This document shows, piece by piece, positions 15,083 through 24,568 of a stretch of 64,000 nucleotides of DNA; within the stretch, counting starts at the first letter, position 1; each line of letters starts with the position of its first letter. The DNA comes from Pseudovibrio japonicus (GTDB lineage: Bacteria; Pseudomonadota; Alphaproteobacteria; Rhizobiales; Stappiaceae): positions 62,001 through 126,000 of the forward strand of contig NZ_BMXE01000003.1 of assembly GCF_014651595.1 (NCBI RefSeq). The letters run 5' to 3'. The position numbers and the translations under genes were made by a program. The notes beneath the pieces were generated by a model. It did not search any database. It worked only from the letters and a program-made list of their open reading frames with translations, and was not told the origin of the DNA.

Positions 15083-17548
15083 ATGGCCTTTAAGAGACAT
15101 GTCGATCGACTGCCTATTATTCCTGCTGGCGCAAAACGCCATAATGTTACGTGTCAGTTTTGTATCGTGGGCTGTGGCTATAACGCCTACACGTGGCCGA
15201 TAAATGAGCAGGGCGGGACGTCCCGCGATGAAAACATCTTCCAGCTTGACCTGACCGAGCAGCAACCGGCTGACACGGATGCCTGGTATGCGCCGTCCAT
15301 GTACAATGTGGTCAAGCAAAATGGTCATGACGTACATATGGTCATAAAGCCTGACTATGAGTGTGTTGTGAACTCGGGACTGGCTTCGGCTCGCGGTGGC
15401 CGCATGGCCGAGATGAGTTACTCAGAGGCTCGCTCAACTCAACAGCAGCGATTGACTGATCCAATGGTTTGGCGTCAGGGCATGAAGGTGCCGACCAGCT
15501 GGGAAGATGCGCTGGATCTGGTTGCAAAAGTCACCGTGGCTGTCATCAAGGAACAGGGCGAAGACGGCCTTTTTGTCTCTGCTTTTGATCACGGCGGGGC
15601 TGGTGGTGGCTATGAGAATACATGGGGTACCGGCAAGCTTTACTTCGAAGCTATGAAGATCAAAAACATCCGCATTCATAACAGACCCGCCTATAACTCT
15701 GAGGTTCATGCAAGCCGGGATATGGGCGTGGGTGAGTTGAACAACTGCTATGAGGATGCGGAGCTTGCCGACACACTCATGGTGGTTGGCGCCAATCCGC
15801 ATGAAACACAGACCAATTACTTTTTGAATCACTGGATTCCCAACCTCAAGGGCCAATCCATGGCAAAAAAGCAGGAGCTTCTGTCTGATGAGGAGCACGC
15901 GCCTGCGCGTATTGTGATTGTGGATCCGCGACGTTCGCTTACCGTGAATGCCTGTGAAGTTGCGGCAAGTAAGAAAAATGTACTCCATCTTGCCATCCAG
16001 TCCGGTAGTGATCTTGCACTGCTGAATGCAATGCTGACCTATGCCGCCGAGCAGGGTTGGATTGATGAGGATTTTATTGCGGCTCACACGGAGGGCTTTG
16101 CGGCAGCGAGACTTGCAAACAGTATGAGTGTGGAGCAGGCCGCTGAGATTTGTGGTGTGGCTGCCAGCGATATTATCAAGGCTACATCATGGATTGCAGA
16201 ACCCAAGAGTGATGGTCATCGGCGCCGGACGATGTTTGCCTACGAGAAGGGCCTCATCTGGGGCAATGACAATTACCGCAGTAACGCTGCTTACGTGAAC
16301 CTTGCACTGGCGACCGGCAATATTGGCCGTGAGGGCGGTGGCTGTGTGCGTCTTGGTGGCCATCAGGAAGGGTATGTCCGTCCGTCAGACGACTTTATTG
16401 GCAGACCAGCGCCCTACGTGGATAAGCTGCTCATAGAAGGGCGGGGCGGTGTTCATCACATCTGGGGCTGTGATCACTATAAGACAACGCTCAATGCTTC
16501 GGAGTTCAAACGGCATTACAACGAGCGTACCAACAAGGTGAAGGCGGTGATGGATTCAGTGCCTTCCGGTGATCGTGACGCACAGGTAGAGGCTATCCTA
16601 GGCGCTATTCGCGACGGCGGGTTGTTTGTCGTCGATATGGACATCGTTCCCACCAAAATTGGCGAGGCTGCACATGTGTTGCTGCCTGCTGCGACATCCG
16701 GTGAAATGAACCTGACCTCCATGAATGGTGAGCGGAGAATGCGGCTGACCGAGCGCTATATGGACCCGCCGGGCCAAGCTATGCCGGACTGCTTGATTGC
16801 AGCACGCATTGCAAATGCGATGGAAGCTACCCTTCGTGAGCAAGGTGATGAGGCATATGCGGATCAGTTTCAGGGTTTTGACTGGCAGAATGAAGAAGGG
16901 GCCTTTATGGATGGCTATCATCAGAACGCTGCGGGTGGTGAATTCGTTGATTATGAAGCCCTTAGGGCCATGGGTAATAACGGCTTTCAGGAACCGGCCA
17001 CTGGCTTGGAAGAGGGTAGGATAGTTGGCTCCAAGCGGCTTTACACCGATGGCGTGTTCAGCCGTGAGGGTGGAAAAGCGCTCTTCATGGAAGCGCAATG
17101 GCGGGGTCTGCAAGCGCCCGGAAAGCAAGAGCAGAAAGACAATTACCCCTTCCTGATTAACAATGGACGTGCAAACCTTGTCTGGCAGAGTGCCTATCTT
17201 GATCAGGACAATGAGTTTGTGACAGATCGCTGGCCTTATCCGTTCATTGAAATGAACCTTCAGGATATGGATGAGCTGGATGTAGCAGAAGGGGACCTTG
17301 TTGAAGTGTGGAATGACGCGGGTTCAACACAGGCTATGGTGTACCCTACGCCCTCTGCCAAGCGCGGTGAAACATTTATGCTCTTTGCCTTTCCAACGGG
17401 CGTGCAGGGTAATGTGGTGAACGAGGGTACAAACGAACTCATCATTCCCAACTACAAGCAAACGTGGGGGAATATCAGAAAATTCTCCGCCAAACCGCGT
17501 AGTGTGAACCATCTGAGTTTCAAATCAAAAGAGTACCCGGTTCTGTGA
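15083..17548 (+). CDS. aioA: Arsenite oxidase large molybdopterin subunit
   Basis: The 821-residue product belongs to the DMSO-reductase family. Near the N-terminus, Cys24, Cys27 and Cys31 (VTCQFCIVGCGY) match the [3Fe-4S] ligands Cys21, Cys24 and Cys28 of Alcaligenes AioA. A Ser-containing segment (NSGLASARGGRM) appears where other family members place a fourth Cys. Further family segments include HNRPAYNSEVHASRDMG and GGHQEGYVRP. It oxidises arsenite to arsenate in the periplasm at a bis-MGD molybdenum centre and is carried out with AioB. No frameshift or missing ligand is seen, so it should be active. Confidence 0.96.
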   Translation: MAFKRHVDRLPIIPAGAKRHNVTCQFCIVGCGYNAYTWPINEQGGTSRDENIFQLDLTEQQPADTDAWYAPSMYNVVKQNGHDVHMVIKPDYECVVNSGLASARGGRMAEMSYSEARSTQQQRLTDPMVWRQGMKVPTSWEDALDLVAKVTVAVIKEQGEDGLFVSAFDHGGAGGGYENTWGTGKLYFEAMKIKNIRIHNRPAYNSEVHASRDMGVGELNNCYEDAELADTLMVVGANPHETQTNYFLNHWIPNLKGQSMAKKQELLSDEEHAPARIVIVDPRRSLTVNACEVAASKKNVLHLAIQSGSDLALLNAMLTYAAEQGWIDEDFIAAHTEGFAAARLANSMSVEQAAEICGVAASDIIKATSWIAEPKSDGHRRRTMFAYEKGLIWGNDNYRSNAAYVNLALATGNIGREGGGCVRLGGHQEGYVRPSDDFIGRPAPYVDKLLIEGRGGVHHIWGCDHYKTTLNASEFKRHYNERTNKVKAVMDSVPSGDRDAQVEAILGAIRDGGLFVVDMDIVPTKIGEAAHVLLPAATSGEMNLTSMNGERRMRLTERYMDPPGQAMPDCLIAARIANAMEATLREQGDEAYADQFQGFDWQNEEGAFMDGYHQNAAGGEFVDYEALRAMGNNGFQEPATGLEEGRIVGSKRLYTDGVFSREGGKALFMEAQWRGLQAPGKQEQKDNYPFLINNGRANLVWQSAYLDQDNEFVTDRWPYPFIEMNLQDMDELDVAEGDLVEVWNDAGSTQAMVYPTPSAKRGETFMLFAFPTGVQGNVVNEGTNELIIPNYKQTWGNIRKFSAKPRSVNHLSFKSKEYPVL

Positions 17549-17989
17549 GGCGGGCCCTCGGTCGGCGGCTATTATCAGCTTCGGGTGCTGTTAGATCCCA
17601 CGCGTTTGGCCAATTGGCGCGCGAGGGATGGAGAGTGATCGATTTGGTACTTTTCTATCATAGCGAGCGCTCCAGAACGCTCTGTTTCGAAACATGCTCG
17701 CTTAGTAAAAGCGGGGCGCGAGAAGAGATTCTCTTTTTGTTTGAAGCTTTGGAAGATGTAATTCCAGCCAATCAATCTAACGCAGGCTATGGTCTTAAAT
17801 AAAAAGAGATTTAGTTTCCCAAATAGTCTTAAAGCAGGCGATTGGACCGAGTACTCTCAAATCCCCTCCGCAGAGTAATTACAAGAACTACTGTCCAGCG
17901 AACATCCTGAGATATTGACAATTGTACCTTTAATGAACAATAGTTATCGCTATTGTTTTAAGAGTCGGCCATGGGGGAGGTGGGCGAGC
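17549..17989. other. Non-coding gap between aioA and the cytochrome gene
   Basis: These 441 bp have no convincing gene; an 85-codon plus-strand frame at 17545-17802 looks accidental. A nested inverted repeat lies near 17661-17701 (outer arms AGCGAGC and GCTCGCT, inner GAGCG and CGCTC), without a T run. The gap suggests that the cytochrome-FAD oxidase pair has its own promoter. Confidence 0.5.
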
Positions 17990-18382
17990 ATGAGCAAGAT
18001 CGTGCTTTTTGTTGTTTTTGCAGCAGTCATTTTAGGAGGGGCGTGGTTTGCTCTCGACGGCAACATTGGGACGGAAAAGGTGCCTGAACCGACAGCGGCA
18101 GACATTGCCTTTGCCGATACTGCAACACCGGCCAATCCAGAACTGACGGCGGTTTATGATCGTTCCTGCCGCTCCTGCCATGCACTTGATGGCACAGGGG
18201 CCCCATTAACTGGATTTGCACCTGACTGGACCGCCCGCCTCAATGCGCGTGGTGGGCTGGGTGCTTTGGTTGCGTCCGCGCGAAATGGGTTTGAGGAAAT
18301 GCCCGCGATGGGCCTTTGCAATGATTGTAGTGATACCAATTTTGAAGAACTCATTAGTTTTATGATGAAGGGGCAGAATTGA
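17990..18382 (+). CDS. c5-like monohaem cytochrome c, membrane-anchored or exported
   Basis: The 130-residue product has an N-terminal hydrophobic segment (IVLFVVFAAVILGGAWFAL), one haem site CRSCH, a methionine-rich region (EEMPAMG) for the axial ligand, and the CNDCSD pair typical of cytochrome c5 disulphides. The start at 17990 has GGGGGAGG upstream; 25 residues of further open frame before it look untranslated. It could take electrons from arsenite oxidase, from the FAD oxidase encoded next with a one-base overlap, or from both. This is inferred from position. Confidence 0.85.
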   Translation: MSKIVLFVVFAAVILGGAWFALDGNIGTEKVPEPTAADIAFADTATPANPELTAVYDRSCRSCHALDGTGAPLTGFAPDWTARLNARGGLGALVASARNGFEEMPAMGLCNDCSDTNFEELISFMMKGQN

Positions 18383-19803
18383 TGCCAATCTCTCGCAGAA
18401 CCGTTTTGAAAACCGCTGTTGGTGCCGGTGTTGTAGCAGCTATTCCCGCAGTGCCGTATGCAAAGTGGGTTGCGACTGACCGTATCCGGCCTGATCCAAT
18501 ACCGTCTAATTCCTCTTCTGATAGTGGGCTGCATTGGTCCAATTGGTCTGGCACCGAGCGCGCAAATCCAAAGGCCATTTCCGTACCCGAGAGCGAGGCA
18601 AGACTGGCGGAGTTTATCGGAAGCAGCACCGGTCAAATCCGACCTGTTGGTAGTGGTCATTCCTTCACCGGCTTGGTGCCGAGTGACGGCACTATTGTTG
18701 ATTTGAGTAGGTTTTCGGGTCTGATTGAGACGGATAAAGAGGCTAAGACGGCCCGCATCTGGGCTGGCACGCGTCTGCGCCAAGGGGCTCGTCAGATGGC
18801 GGATGAGGGGCTGGGGATGATGAACCTCCCCGATATTGACGTTCAGACCTTCGCTGGGTCTTTTGCAACGGCGACGCATGGCACCGGTGCGAGTTTGACT
18901 GCGCTGCATGACCACGTGATTGGTATGCGGATGATTACGCCATCAGGAGATATCGTTGATATCGATAGGGAAACGAACCCCGAGCTGTTTCAGGCAGCAA
19001 AAGTGTCCTTGGGTTCATTGGGGGTGATTACCAGCTATGACCTTCAGCTTCGTGATACGTACAGCCTAAACCGCCGAGTCGAGATTCGTGGCACGGAAGA
19101 CATTTTGGACAGTGCTCAGGATCAGTTTGAAAGTCATAGGCATTTTGAGTTTTATTTTGTGCCCAACTCGCCTCTTTCGGCGGAGATCATGCTGAATGAA
19201 TATGAAGGGGAAGCGTTTAGTCCCGCAGTAAGCGAGGATGACGACGAACTGTTGGTGGCGCTTGAGGGCCTGCGGAACCATCTGGGCTGGGCGCCCTGGC
19301 TGCGGAAGGTGGCGGTTCAGACCTTTTTCCCGACTGGTGAAATCGAGAATAGCGGTGATGAATACTGGCGCATGCTGACCTCCTCGCGTCCATCAAAGTT
19401 CCATGAAATCGAATACCACATTCCGTTGGAGGAGGGGTTCAAGGCTCTTCGTGAAATTGTCGATCTGATGAACAGCAATCCCAACAACTACTTTCCAATG
19501 GAAGTTCGACGGACTGCAGGTGACGATGCGTGGCTGAGCCCGTTCAATGATGGGCCACGTATTTCGATTGCGGTGCATGCAGCTCATAATGAACGCTACG
19601 ATCATTTCTTTGCAGAGGTCGAGCCAATCTTTCGCAGATATGGCGGGCGTCCACACTGGGGTAAATTGCATTCGCTTACCTATGCTGAACTCTCCGAGCT
19701 TTACCCCCGGTTCTCCGATTTTGTGGAGTTACGGGAGCAGATGGACCCCACTGGCCGGATGTTGAACACGCACCTGAGCACTCTTTTCCAGCCTAGTGTA
19801 TAG
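18382..19803 (+). CDS. Tat-exported FAD-linked oxidase (D-arabinono-1,4-lactone oxidase / GULO-like)
   Basis: The 473-residue product begins with a twin-arginine signal (SRRTVLKTAVGAG). A PP-loop FAD domain follows, with VGSGHSF and FATATHGTG. The C-terminal ALO-like region includes HWGKLH and ends with DPTGRMLNTHL. Family members oxidise aldonolactones or alditols at FAD. The ATG shares its A with the cytochrome stop (TGATG), so the two are coupled. That suggests this dehydrogenase donates electrons to the c5-like cytochrome rather than to oxygen. The substrate is unknown. Its place behind aioBA is unusual. Confidence 0.85.
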   Translation: MPISRRTVLKTAVGAGVVAAIPAVPYAKWVATDRIRPDPIPSNSSSDSGLHWSNWSGTERANPKAISVPESEARLAEFIGSSTGQIRPVGSGHSFTGLVPSDGTIVDLSRFSGLIETDKEAKTARIWAGTRLRQGARQMADEGLGMMNLPDIDVQTFAGSFATATHGTGASLTALHDHVIGMRMITPSGDIVDIDRETNPELFQAAKVSLGSLGVITSYDLQLRDTYSLNRRVEIRGTEDILDSAQDQFESHRHFEFYFVPNSPLSAEIMLNEYEGEAFSPAVSEDDDELLVALEGLRNHLGWAPWLRKVAVQTFFPTGEIENSGDEYWRMLTSSRPSKFHEIEYHIPLEEGFKALREIVDLMNSNPNNYFPMEVRRTAGDDAWLSPFNDGPRISIAVHAAHNERYDHFFAEVEPIFRRYGGRPHWGKLHSLTYAELSELYPRFSDFVELREQMDPTGRMLNTHLSTLFQPSV

Positions 19804-19892
19804 GGTTTGCTCCGTTTTACCGAGTTTGTTGCAAGTAGATTTTCAATGCTGGAGCGATCCAGCGCCCCGTAATTTAAAGAATGTGAGCCACC

Positions 19893-21071
19893 ATGATCTT
19901 TGCGATATTGATGATACTTCTTCCCGCATTCGTGATCCTGCTTTGTCAGAAGAATAGCTTCTTGGACCGGGTCGGCGTTGTGGTGCTGGCATTCGGACTG
20001 GGGTTCCTAATTGCAATCTTTGGGGGGTACTTCGAAGTCATCGATTTTGAAGCGTTACGACCGATGCAGACCTCCATTTCTGAGGTTAGTGTGGCCCTGG
20101 CACTGCCTATGATCGTATTTTCCACCAGTCTGCGGAAAGCCCTGAAAGATGCGAAGGGGGCACTGTTCGCCATGTTCTTGGCAATGGGCTCAGTGGCACT
20201 CATTAGTTTTCTGGCGTCTTTCGTCTTTGCGGATCAGGTTGCCCAAATCTGGCAGGTTTCCGGAATGGCTGTTGGTGCGTATACCGGCGGCGGCGTAAAC
20301 CTTGGGGCCGTCAAGACAGCTATTGGAGGAGATGAAAGTATCTTTCTCACCATGATCACCTATGACATTGTGTTTTCCGCTCTCTTCATGATGGTCGTAC
20401 TTGCCTTTGGGCAGAAGGCGGCTGGACTCGTGCTCCGCACTTATGTGTTCAAGGAGGCTGGTGAGGTCGAAGCCAAGAGCGAGATGGACCATCTGGCAAA
20501 TGAAAGTGCGCATGGATACAGCGTCTTGACTGAACGGGAAAGCATCGTTGGCTCCTTAATCGTCTTCCTGTCAGCTGCAGTCTGCGTTGGAGCGTCTGTT
20601 GCTTTGGCATCCTTGGCACCGGAGAGTATGTCATCGGTCGTGACGATCATCCTGATCACGACCTTCGGTATCCTTGGTTCGTTTTTGCCGTTCCTCCATA
20701 ATACCCGGAGCAGCTTTCATCTTGGAATGTATCTTATCCTGATCTTTTGTCTGACCTCCGCCACCATGTTGGACACGGCTATCTTTACGAATATGGATTG
20801 GTGGCTCGGCGCATATTTCATTTCGATCCTGGCGGGCTCCATGATGCTGTTGGCCGCTCTGTGCCGTCTGTTTGACGTTGATCGCGACACCTACCTGATT
20901 GCATCGGGTGCATCAATCATGTCGGTTCCTTTTATTCCCGTGATTGCCGGTGCACTAAAGAACCGTGAGATTTTGATCCCCGGCATAGCAATTGCGATTA
21001 TTGGATACGCCGTGGGGAATTATCTCGGCATTTTAGTTGCAACCCTCACGCAAACATACGTTGGTGGGTGA
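19893..21071 (+). CDS. DUF819-family integral membrane protein
   Basis: The 392-residue product is almost wholly hydrophobic, with roughly ten membrane segments. It has the Gly-rich GAYTGGGVNLGAVK in the middle and a second inverted-repeat-like half near IASGASIMSVPFIPV. DUF819 proteins are putative permeases with a transporter-like repeat; no substrate is firmly known. It stands about 100 bp before a D-amino-acid-type PLP enzyme and a TetR regulator on the same strand, so a role in moving the substrate of that enzyme is a fair guess. Confidence 0.82.
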   Translation: MIFAILMILLPAFVILLCQKNSFLDRVGVVVLAFGLGFLIAIFGGYFEVIDFEALRPMQTSISEVSVALALPMIVFSTSLRKALKDAKGALFAMFLAMGSVALISFLASFVFADQVAQIWQVSGMAVGAYTGGGVNLGAVKTAIGGDESIFLTMITYDIVFSALFMMVVLAFGQKAAGLVLRTYVFKEAGEVEAKSEMDHLANESAHGYSVLTERESIVGSLIVFLSAAVCVGASVALASLAPESMSSVVTIILITTFGILGSFLPFLHNTRSSFHLGMYLILIFCLTSATMLDTAIFTNMDWWLGAYFISILAGSMMLLAALCRLFDVDRDTYLIASGASIMSVPFIPVIAGALKNREILIPGIAIAIIGYAVGNYLGILVATLTQTYVGG

Positions 21072-21175
21072 GGGGTTAGGCCAGCGTGGGCTCAATGACT
21101 TCTGTCTGGGTGGTGAGAAACCAATTGGGTTTGGGGAAGCGATAGTAATGATGTGTCGAACCGGAAAGAAACTGA

Positions 21176-22381
21176 ATGCTACGCCGAGATAAAAGCGGGC
21201 CCAGAGAACCGTATTTTCTTGATGTCCAGCAAGCCTTGCGTGAAGCAGGTATTTCGCAACCGGCACTTGTTCTGGACGAGGGGCGGTTGAGGCAAAATAT
21301 TCGGCAGCTTAAAGGGGATCTGCCTGATGGCATGAAACTTCGGCTGGTCGCCAAATCATTGCCTGTCCCCGAGTTGTTGAAGTTGGTGAGCACGGAGCTT
21401 GGCACTCATCGATACATGACATTCAACCTCACCATGTTGAAAGAGGTTACGGAATTAGACCCAACGGCGGACCAGCTTTTGGGGAAGCCCTTACCTGTAA
21501 CAAGAGCTGCGGACTACTACTCCAGAACGCCCACCAATGAGACTACAGGTGAAATCTATTGGTTGATCGATACTGAGAGCCGCCTGCAGGAGTATGCCGA
21601 GTTTGCACTATCAAAAAACCTGACCTTGAACATCGTTTTAGAACTTGATGTTGGTCTGCATCGGGGTGGCTTTGAGGTTGATGGCCAGCTGGCTCAGGCA
21701 TTGGAAACAATCAAGACGGATATTTCCCTGAAATTCTGCGGCTTCATGGGGTATGAAGCACACATTGCGAAAGCTCCAACCCTTTTGGGTATGCGGCAGA
21801 AAGCCTTGAACAAAGCGGTGTCGATCTACGCAAGAGCGTTGGAAATGGCGGAGCAGGTGCTGGGAGTGAAGGCTTCCGACCTACCAATTCGAAACGCGGC
21901 GGGAAGTCCAACATTTCGGCTCTATGACTCAACTGAGATTGCCAATGAGGTTTCGGTTGGCTCAGTGCTGGTAAAGCCTTCTGACTTTGAAACTGACCTG
22001 TTAGAGAACTATGCTCCGGCGCTGTTTATTGCAGCACCCGCCATCAAGGTGGGCGGACGCATGAAGACACCGGTTCTTGAAGCTTTCGATCCGCTCAAGC
22101 GGTTGTTAAATCCAAACTTGGACCGCAGCATCTTTCTGCATGGGGGGAACTGGAAAGCGTATCCAGTGGACCCTCCGGGCCTTGCGTACAATCCGATATA
22201 CGGTCGGTCATCTAACCAGGAGATGCTGAATGGCGGGCCAAAAACTGCGATTTTGCCGGATGAGTTTGTGTTCCTTCGGCCGTCTCAGAGTGAAGCCGTA
22301 CTTCTTCAATTTGGTGATATAGCCGTTTACAAAGACGGTGCTATCGTAGATACGTGGAGCCCATTCTCCCCTTCGGTATAG
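21176..22381 (+). CDS. Alanine-racemase-fold PLP enzyme (D-threonine aldolase / D-serine dehydratase-like)
   Basis: The 401-residue product has the N-terminal alanine-racemase barrel. An early Lys in LRLVAKSLP is the likely PLP-binding residue. Other family segments are NIVLELDVGLHRGG, CGFMGYEAH and AAGSPTF, and the C-terminal metal-site region appears as IFLHGGNW. This matches DSD1/D-threonine aldolase relatives that cleave or deaminate D-hydroxy amino acids using PLP and a divalent metal. It is followed after 13 bp by a TetR regulator and preceded by a DUF819 permease. The exact reaction is not settled by sequence. Confidence 0.82.
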   Translation: MLRRDKSGPREPYFLDVQQALREAGISQPALVLDEGRLRQNIRQLKGDLPDGMKLRLVAKSLPVPELLKLVSTELGTHRYMTFNLTMLKEVTELDPTADQLLGKPLPVTRAADYYSRTPTNETTGEIYWLIDTESRLQEYAEFALSKNLTLNIVLELDVGLHRGGFEVDGQLAQALETIKTDISLKFCGFMGYEAHIAKAPTLLGMRQKALNKAVSIYARALEMAEQVLGVKASDLPIRNAAGSPTFRLYDSTEIANEVSVGSVLVKPSDFETDLLENYAPALFIAAPAIKVGGRMKTPVLEAFDPLKRLLNPNLDRSIFLHGGNWKAYPVDPPGLAYNPIYGRSSNQEMLNGGPKTAILPDEFVFLRPSQSEAVLLQFGDIAVYKDGAIVDTWSPFSPSV

Positions 22382-22394
22382 GAACCTAACCCAA

Positions 22395-23012
22395 GTGAAT
22401 ACCGACTTTCAGCGCAGGGCTGATCCGAAGCAGTCCAGAAGCCAGAAAACGATTGATCTTATTCTCAAGACAACCTCGGAATTGCTTAATGAGGTCGGGT
22501 TCGAGCGGCTATCGACCAATCTTGTTTGTCAGCGTGCTGGGCTGACACCACCGGCGATTTACCGCTATTTTCCCAATAAATACGCTCTTCTTAGTGAGTT
22601 GGGGCAACGGTTGATGGATGAGCAAAATGCAGCCCTAGCCCCTTACATTGAACGCGTCTTGCAAGATGATGAACCTACGGAGGCGGTGTTTGAGTCGATT
22701 AGTGAGCAGTTGGAGATTGCTGAGCGCATGCCGGGTGGTCGCTGGATCTTGCGCGCGCTTCACGCAACACCTGCTCTTTGCGATATTAGAACGCGCTCTC
22801 ACGACCTTGTTGCCGAGCAGCTGGCTGATGCGATACTTGCGCAGCACCCTGACAATGACCGGCAAAAAGTTATACAAACTATGCGTCTCAACATCGAGTT
22901 CGGCTACTCGGTCATCGAGTACGTTATGGACTTACCAGACGTAGACCGAGACTCTGTGCTCCGTGAAGCCGCCAACACTCTTACGCAAAATTTCATACAG
23001 TATTCTTCTTAA
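22395..23012 (+). CDS. TetR-family transcriptional regulator
   Basis: The 205-residue product has a TetR helix-turn-helix (TNLVCQRAGLTPPAIYRYFPNKYALL) after a basic N-terminus (KQSRSQKTIDLIL), and a variable helical ligand domain. It begins at GTG 22395, 13 bp after the PLP enzyme gene, so it is probably in the same operon and controls it. The operon ends at the hairpin at 23035. Confidence 0.88.
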   Translation: MNTDFQRRADPKQSRSQKTIDLILKTTSELLNEVGFERLSTNLVCQRAGLTPPAIYRYFPNKYALLSELGQRLMDEQNAALAPYIERVLQDDEPTEAVFESISEQLEIAERMPGGRWILRALHATPALCDIRTRSHDLVAEQLADAILAQHPDNDRQKVIQTMRLNIEFGYSVIEYVMDLPDVDRDSVLREAANTLTQNFIQYSS

Positions 23013-23034
23013 AGAAGGATGCAGTATTGGGAAT

Positions 23035-23063
23035 AAGCAAGGGGGCTCCGAGCCCCCTTGCTT
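23035..23063. terminator. Bidirectional terminator-like hairpin
   Basis: A perfect 13-bp GC-rich stem (23035-23047 with 23051-23063) with a 3-nt loop lies between the convergent TetR and racemase genes. T runs are short on both sides. Confidence 0.7.
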
Positions 23064-23092
23064 CATAAGTTTTAATGCGGTTCTGCAGCTGG

Positions 23093-24568
23093 TTAGCCGT
23101 GGTTGCTGAACTTTGTTGCGACCTCGATGCATTTCTGGGCGAGGATTTTGGTTGGGTCCAACAGGGCAGGGCGTCTGCCACCATCTGTGTCAGGTGGGAT
23201 GAGCGGGAGTTCCGTGCAGCCTAGGATCACTACTTCGGCGCCTGATTTTTCAAGTTCATGGTAGGCCAGTGTGAGTTGGTCTACGCAGTGGCCGGAAGTG
23301 TAACCGGCTTTCACGCCTTCTTTACCGTAGATGGCATCCATCACTTGTTCTTGGCCTGCATCGCTTGGAGCAATAACATTCAGACCAGCAGATGCCGCTT
23401 CTTGCTGATAGAGCTTACTCTTTACAGTGCCTGTGGTGGCCAGCAATCCGACGGTTTTTACATCTGGGTAGTTTGTGGTGATGTGTTCAACCGTTTCTCT
23501 GAGCATGTTCACAATAGGGATGGAGAGGTTGCGTTGGATGCGTTCCACATACGCGTGGGCTGTATTACAGGGGATGGCAACAATGTTGGCACCGCCTTGC
23601 TCCAGTTTCTTGCACACAGAGTACAGCGCGATGGATGGGTCGATCCCGTTGCCAATGATGTTTTCGGTTCGATCAGGGATTTGCGGATTTTGCTCCACGA
23701 GCATTTTAATGTGGTCCTGATCTTTTGACGCGTGGGTGTTTGCCACGACCTTGCTCATAAAGTCTGTTGTTGCAGCAGGGCCGACACCGCCAACAACGCC
23801 GATCTTGAATGGTGGTGCAGCGGTTTTCTTGCTACAAGCCAGGGCGTAGTCAGCATAGATCTGGTTGCTGTTTAAGACCGGCACGTCAACAAGTTCAGCG
23901 ATACGATCCAACATTGCCGGTATTTCGGTAAAACCGGGAAGAATGATCGAAGCGCCTTGTTTGATTAGATCTTCGCAAGCCTCGCGCACTGTGCTTTCTA
24001 CTTTATCACCTGTTCCACCGGCTTTTAGACCGTCAGCCCCGTACACCGCTTCCATTAGCTGGTTCTGGAATGGTTCGGATGGATAGATGATCTGGTGTTT
24101 GTCGCCCAACACCTTGTCGAAAAGCCCTAACTCGCGCACATAGTTGGACGTGAGAACGCCGATCGGCCCGTCTTGATAGTTGCGTTGGATATGGTCTTTG
24201 ATCGCATCTGCAATGCCAAGGACTTGTATTTTAACTTCCGGCAGGATTTCCGGCATAAAGGTTTGCGAGATGAAGCAAGGCAGCAATGCCACTTCGCGTT
24301 TGTCAGCCTCCATATCCTTCAGGGCATCATAAACATATAGCTTGCGTCTGATCGGGTCGTAATCGCGATCTGCAGGTGTTGTGTGTTCGTGGAAAGGTCT
24401 TTGCACAAAAGCGATGTCCAAATGCTCTTCATCTGAACGGGCAGGAGTCGATTTGACGATCCTATGGAGAATATCTGTTCCGGCAACAGCGCCAAGGCCG
24501 CCGATAACCGCAAACCGTGGCTTATGTGGCGCTGGGGAGGAGATGGCATCGTTTTTGTTGTAATTCAT
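23093..24568 (-). CDS. Tandem aspartate/glutamate racemase-family protein
   Basis: The 491-residue product is two fused racemase domains, about 1-245 and 250-491; single-domain enzymes are about 230 residues. The second domain keeps both catalytic cysteines, Cys334 (IPCNTAH) and Cys451 (LGCTELP), and should interconvert L- and D-aspartate or glutamate. The first keeps Cys98 (LPCF) but has Phe213 where the second Cys is expected (LPGFTEIP), so it is probably inactive as a racemase. These enzymes normally work as dimers of like domains, so the fusion could be a built-in pseudo-dimer. The aspartase and symporter upstream on the same strand support aspartate as substrate. Confidence 0.86.
   Translation of the reverse strand: MNYNKNDAISSPAPHKPRFAVIGGLGAVAGTDILHRIVKSTPARSDEEHLDIAFVQRPFHEHTTPADRDYDPIRRKLYVYDALKDMEADKREVALLPCFISQTFMPEILPEVKIQVLGIADAIKDHIQRNYQDGPIGVLTSNYVRELGLFDKVLGDKHQIIYPSEPFQNQLMEAVYGADGLKAGGTGDKVESTVREACEDLIKQGASIILPGFTEIPAMLDRIAELVDVPVLNSNQIYADYALACSKKTAAPPFKIGVVGGVGPAATTDFMSKVVANTHASKDQDHIKMLVEQNPQIPDRTENIIGNGIDPSIALYSVCKKLEQGGANIVAIPCNTAHAYVERIQRNLSIPIVNMLRETVEHITTNYPDVKTVGLLATTGTVKSKLYQQEAASAGLNVIAPSDAGQEQVMDAIYGKEGVKAGYTSGHCVDQLTLAYHELEKSGAEVVILGCTELPLIPPDTDGGRRPALLDPTKILAQKCIEVATKFSNHG

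Noticed and set aside
17545-17802. 85-codon plus-strand frame after aioA
   Set aside because: It overlaps the aioA stop, has no ribosome site and no protein-like pattern.
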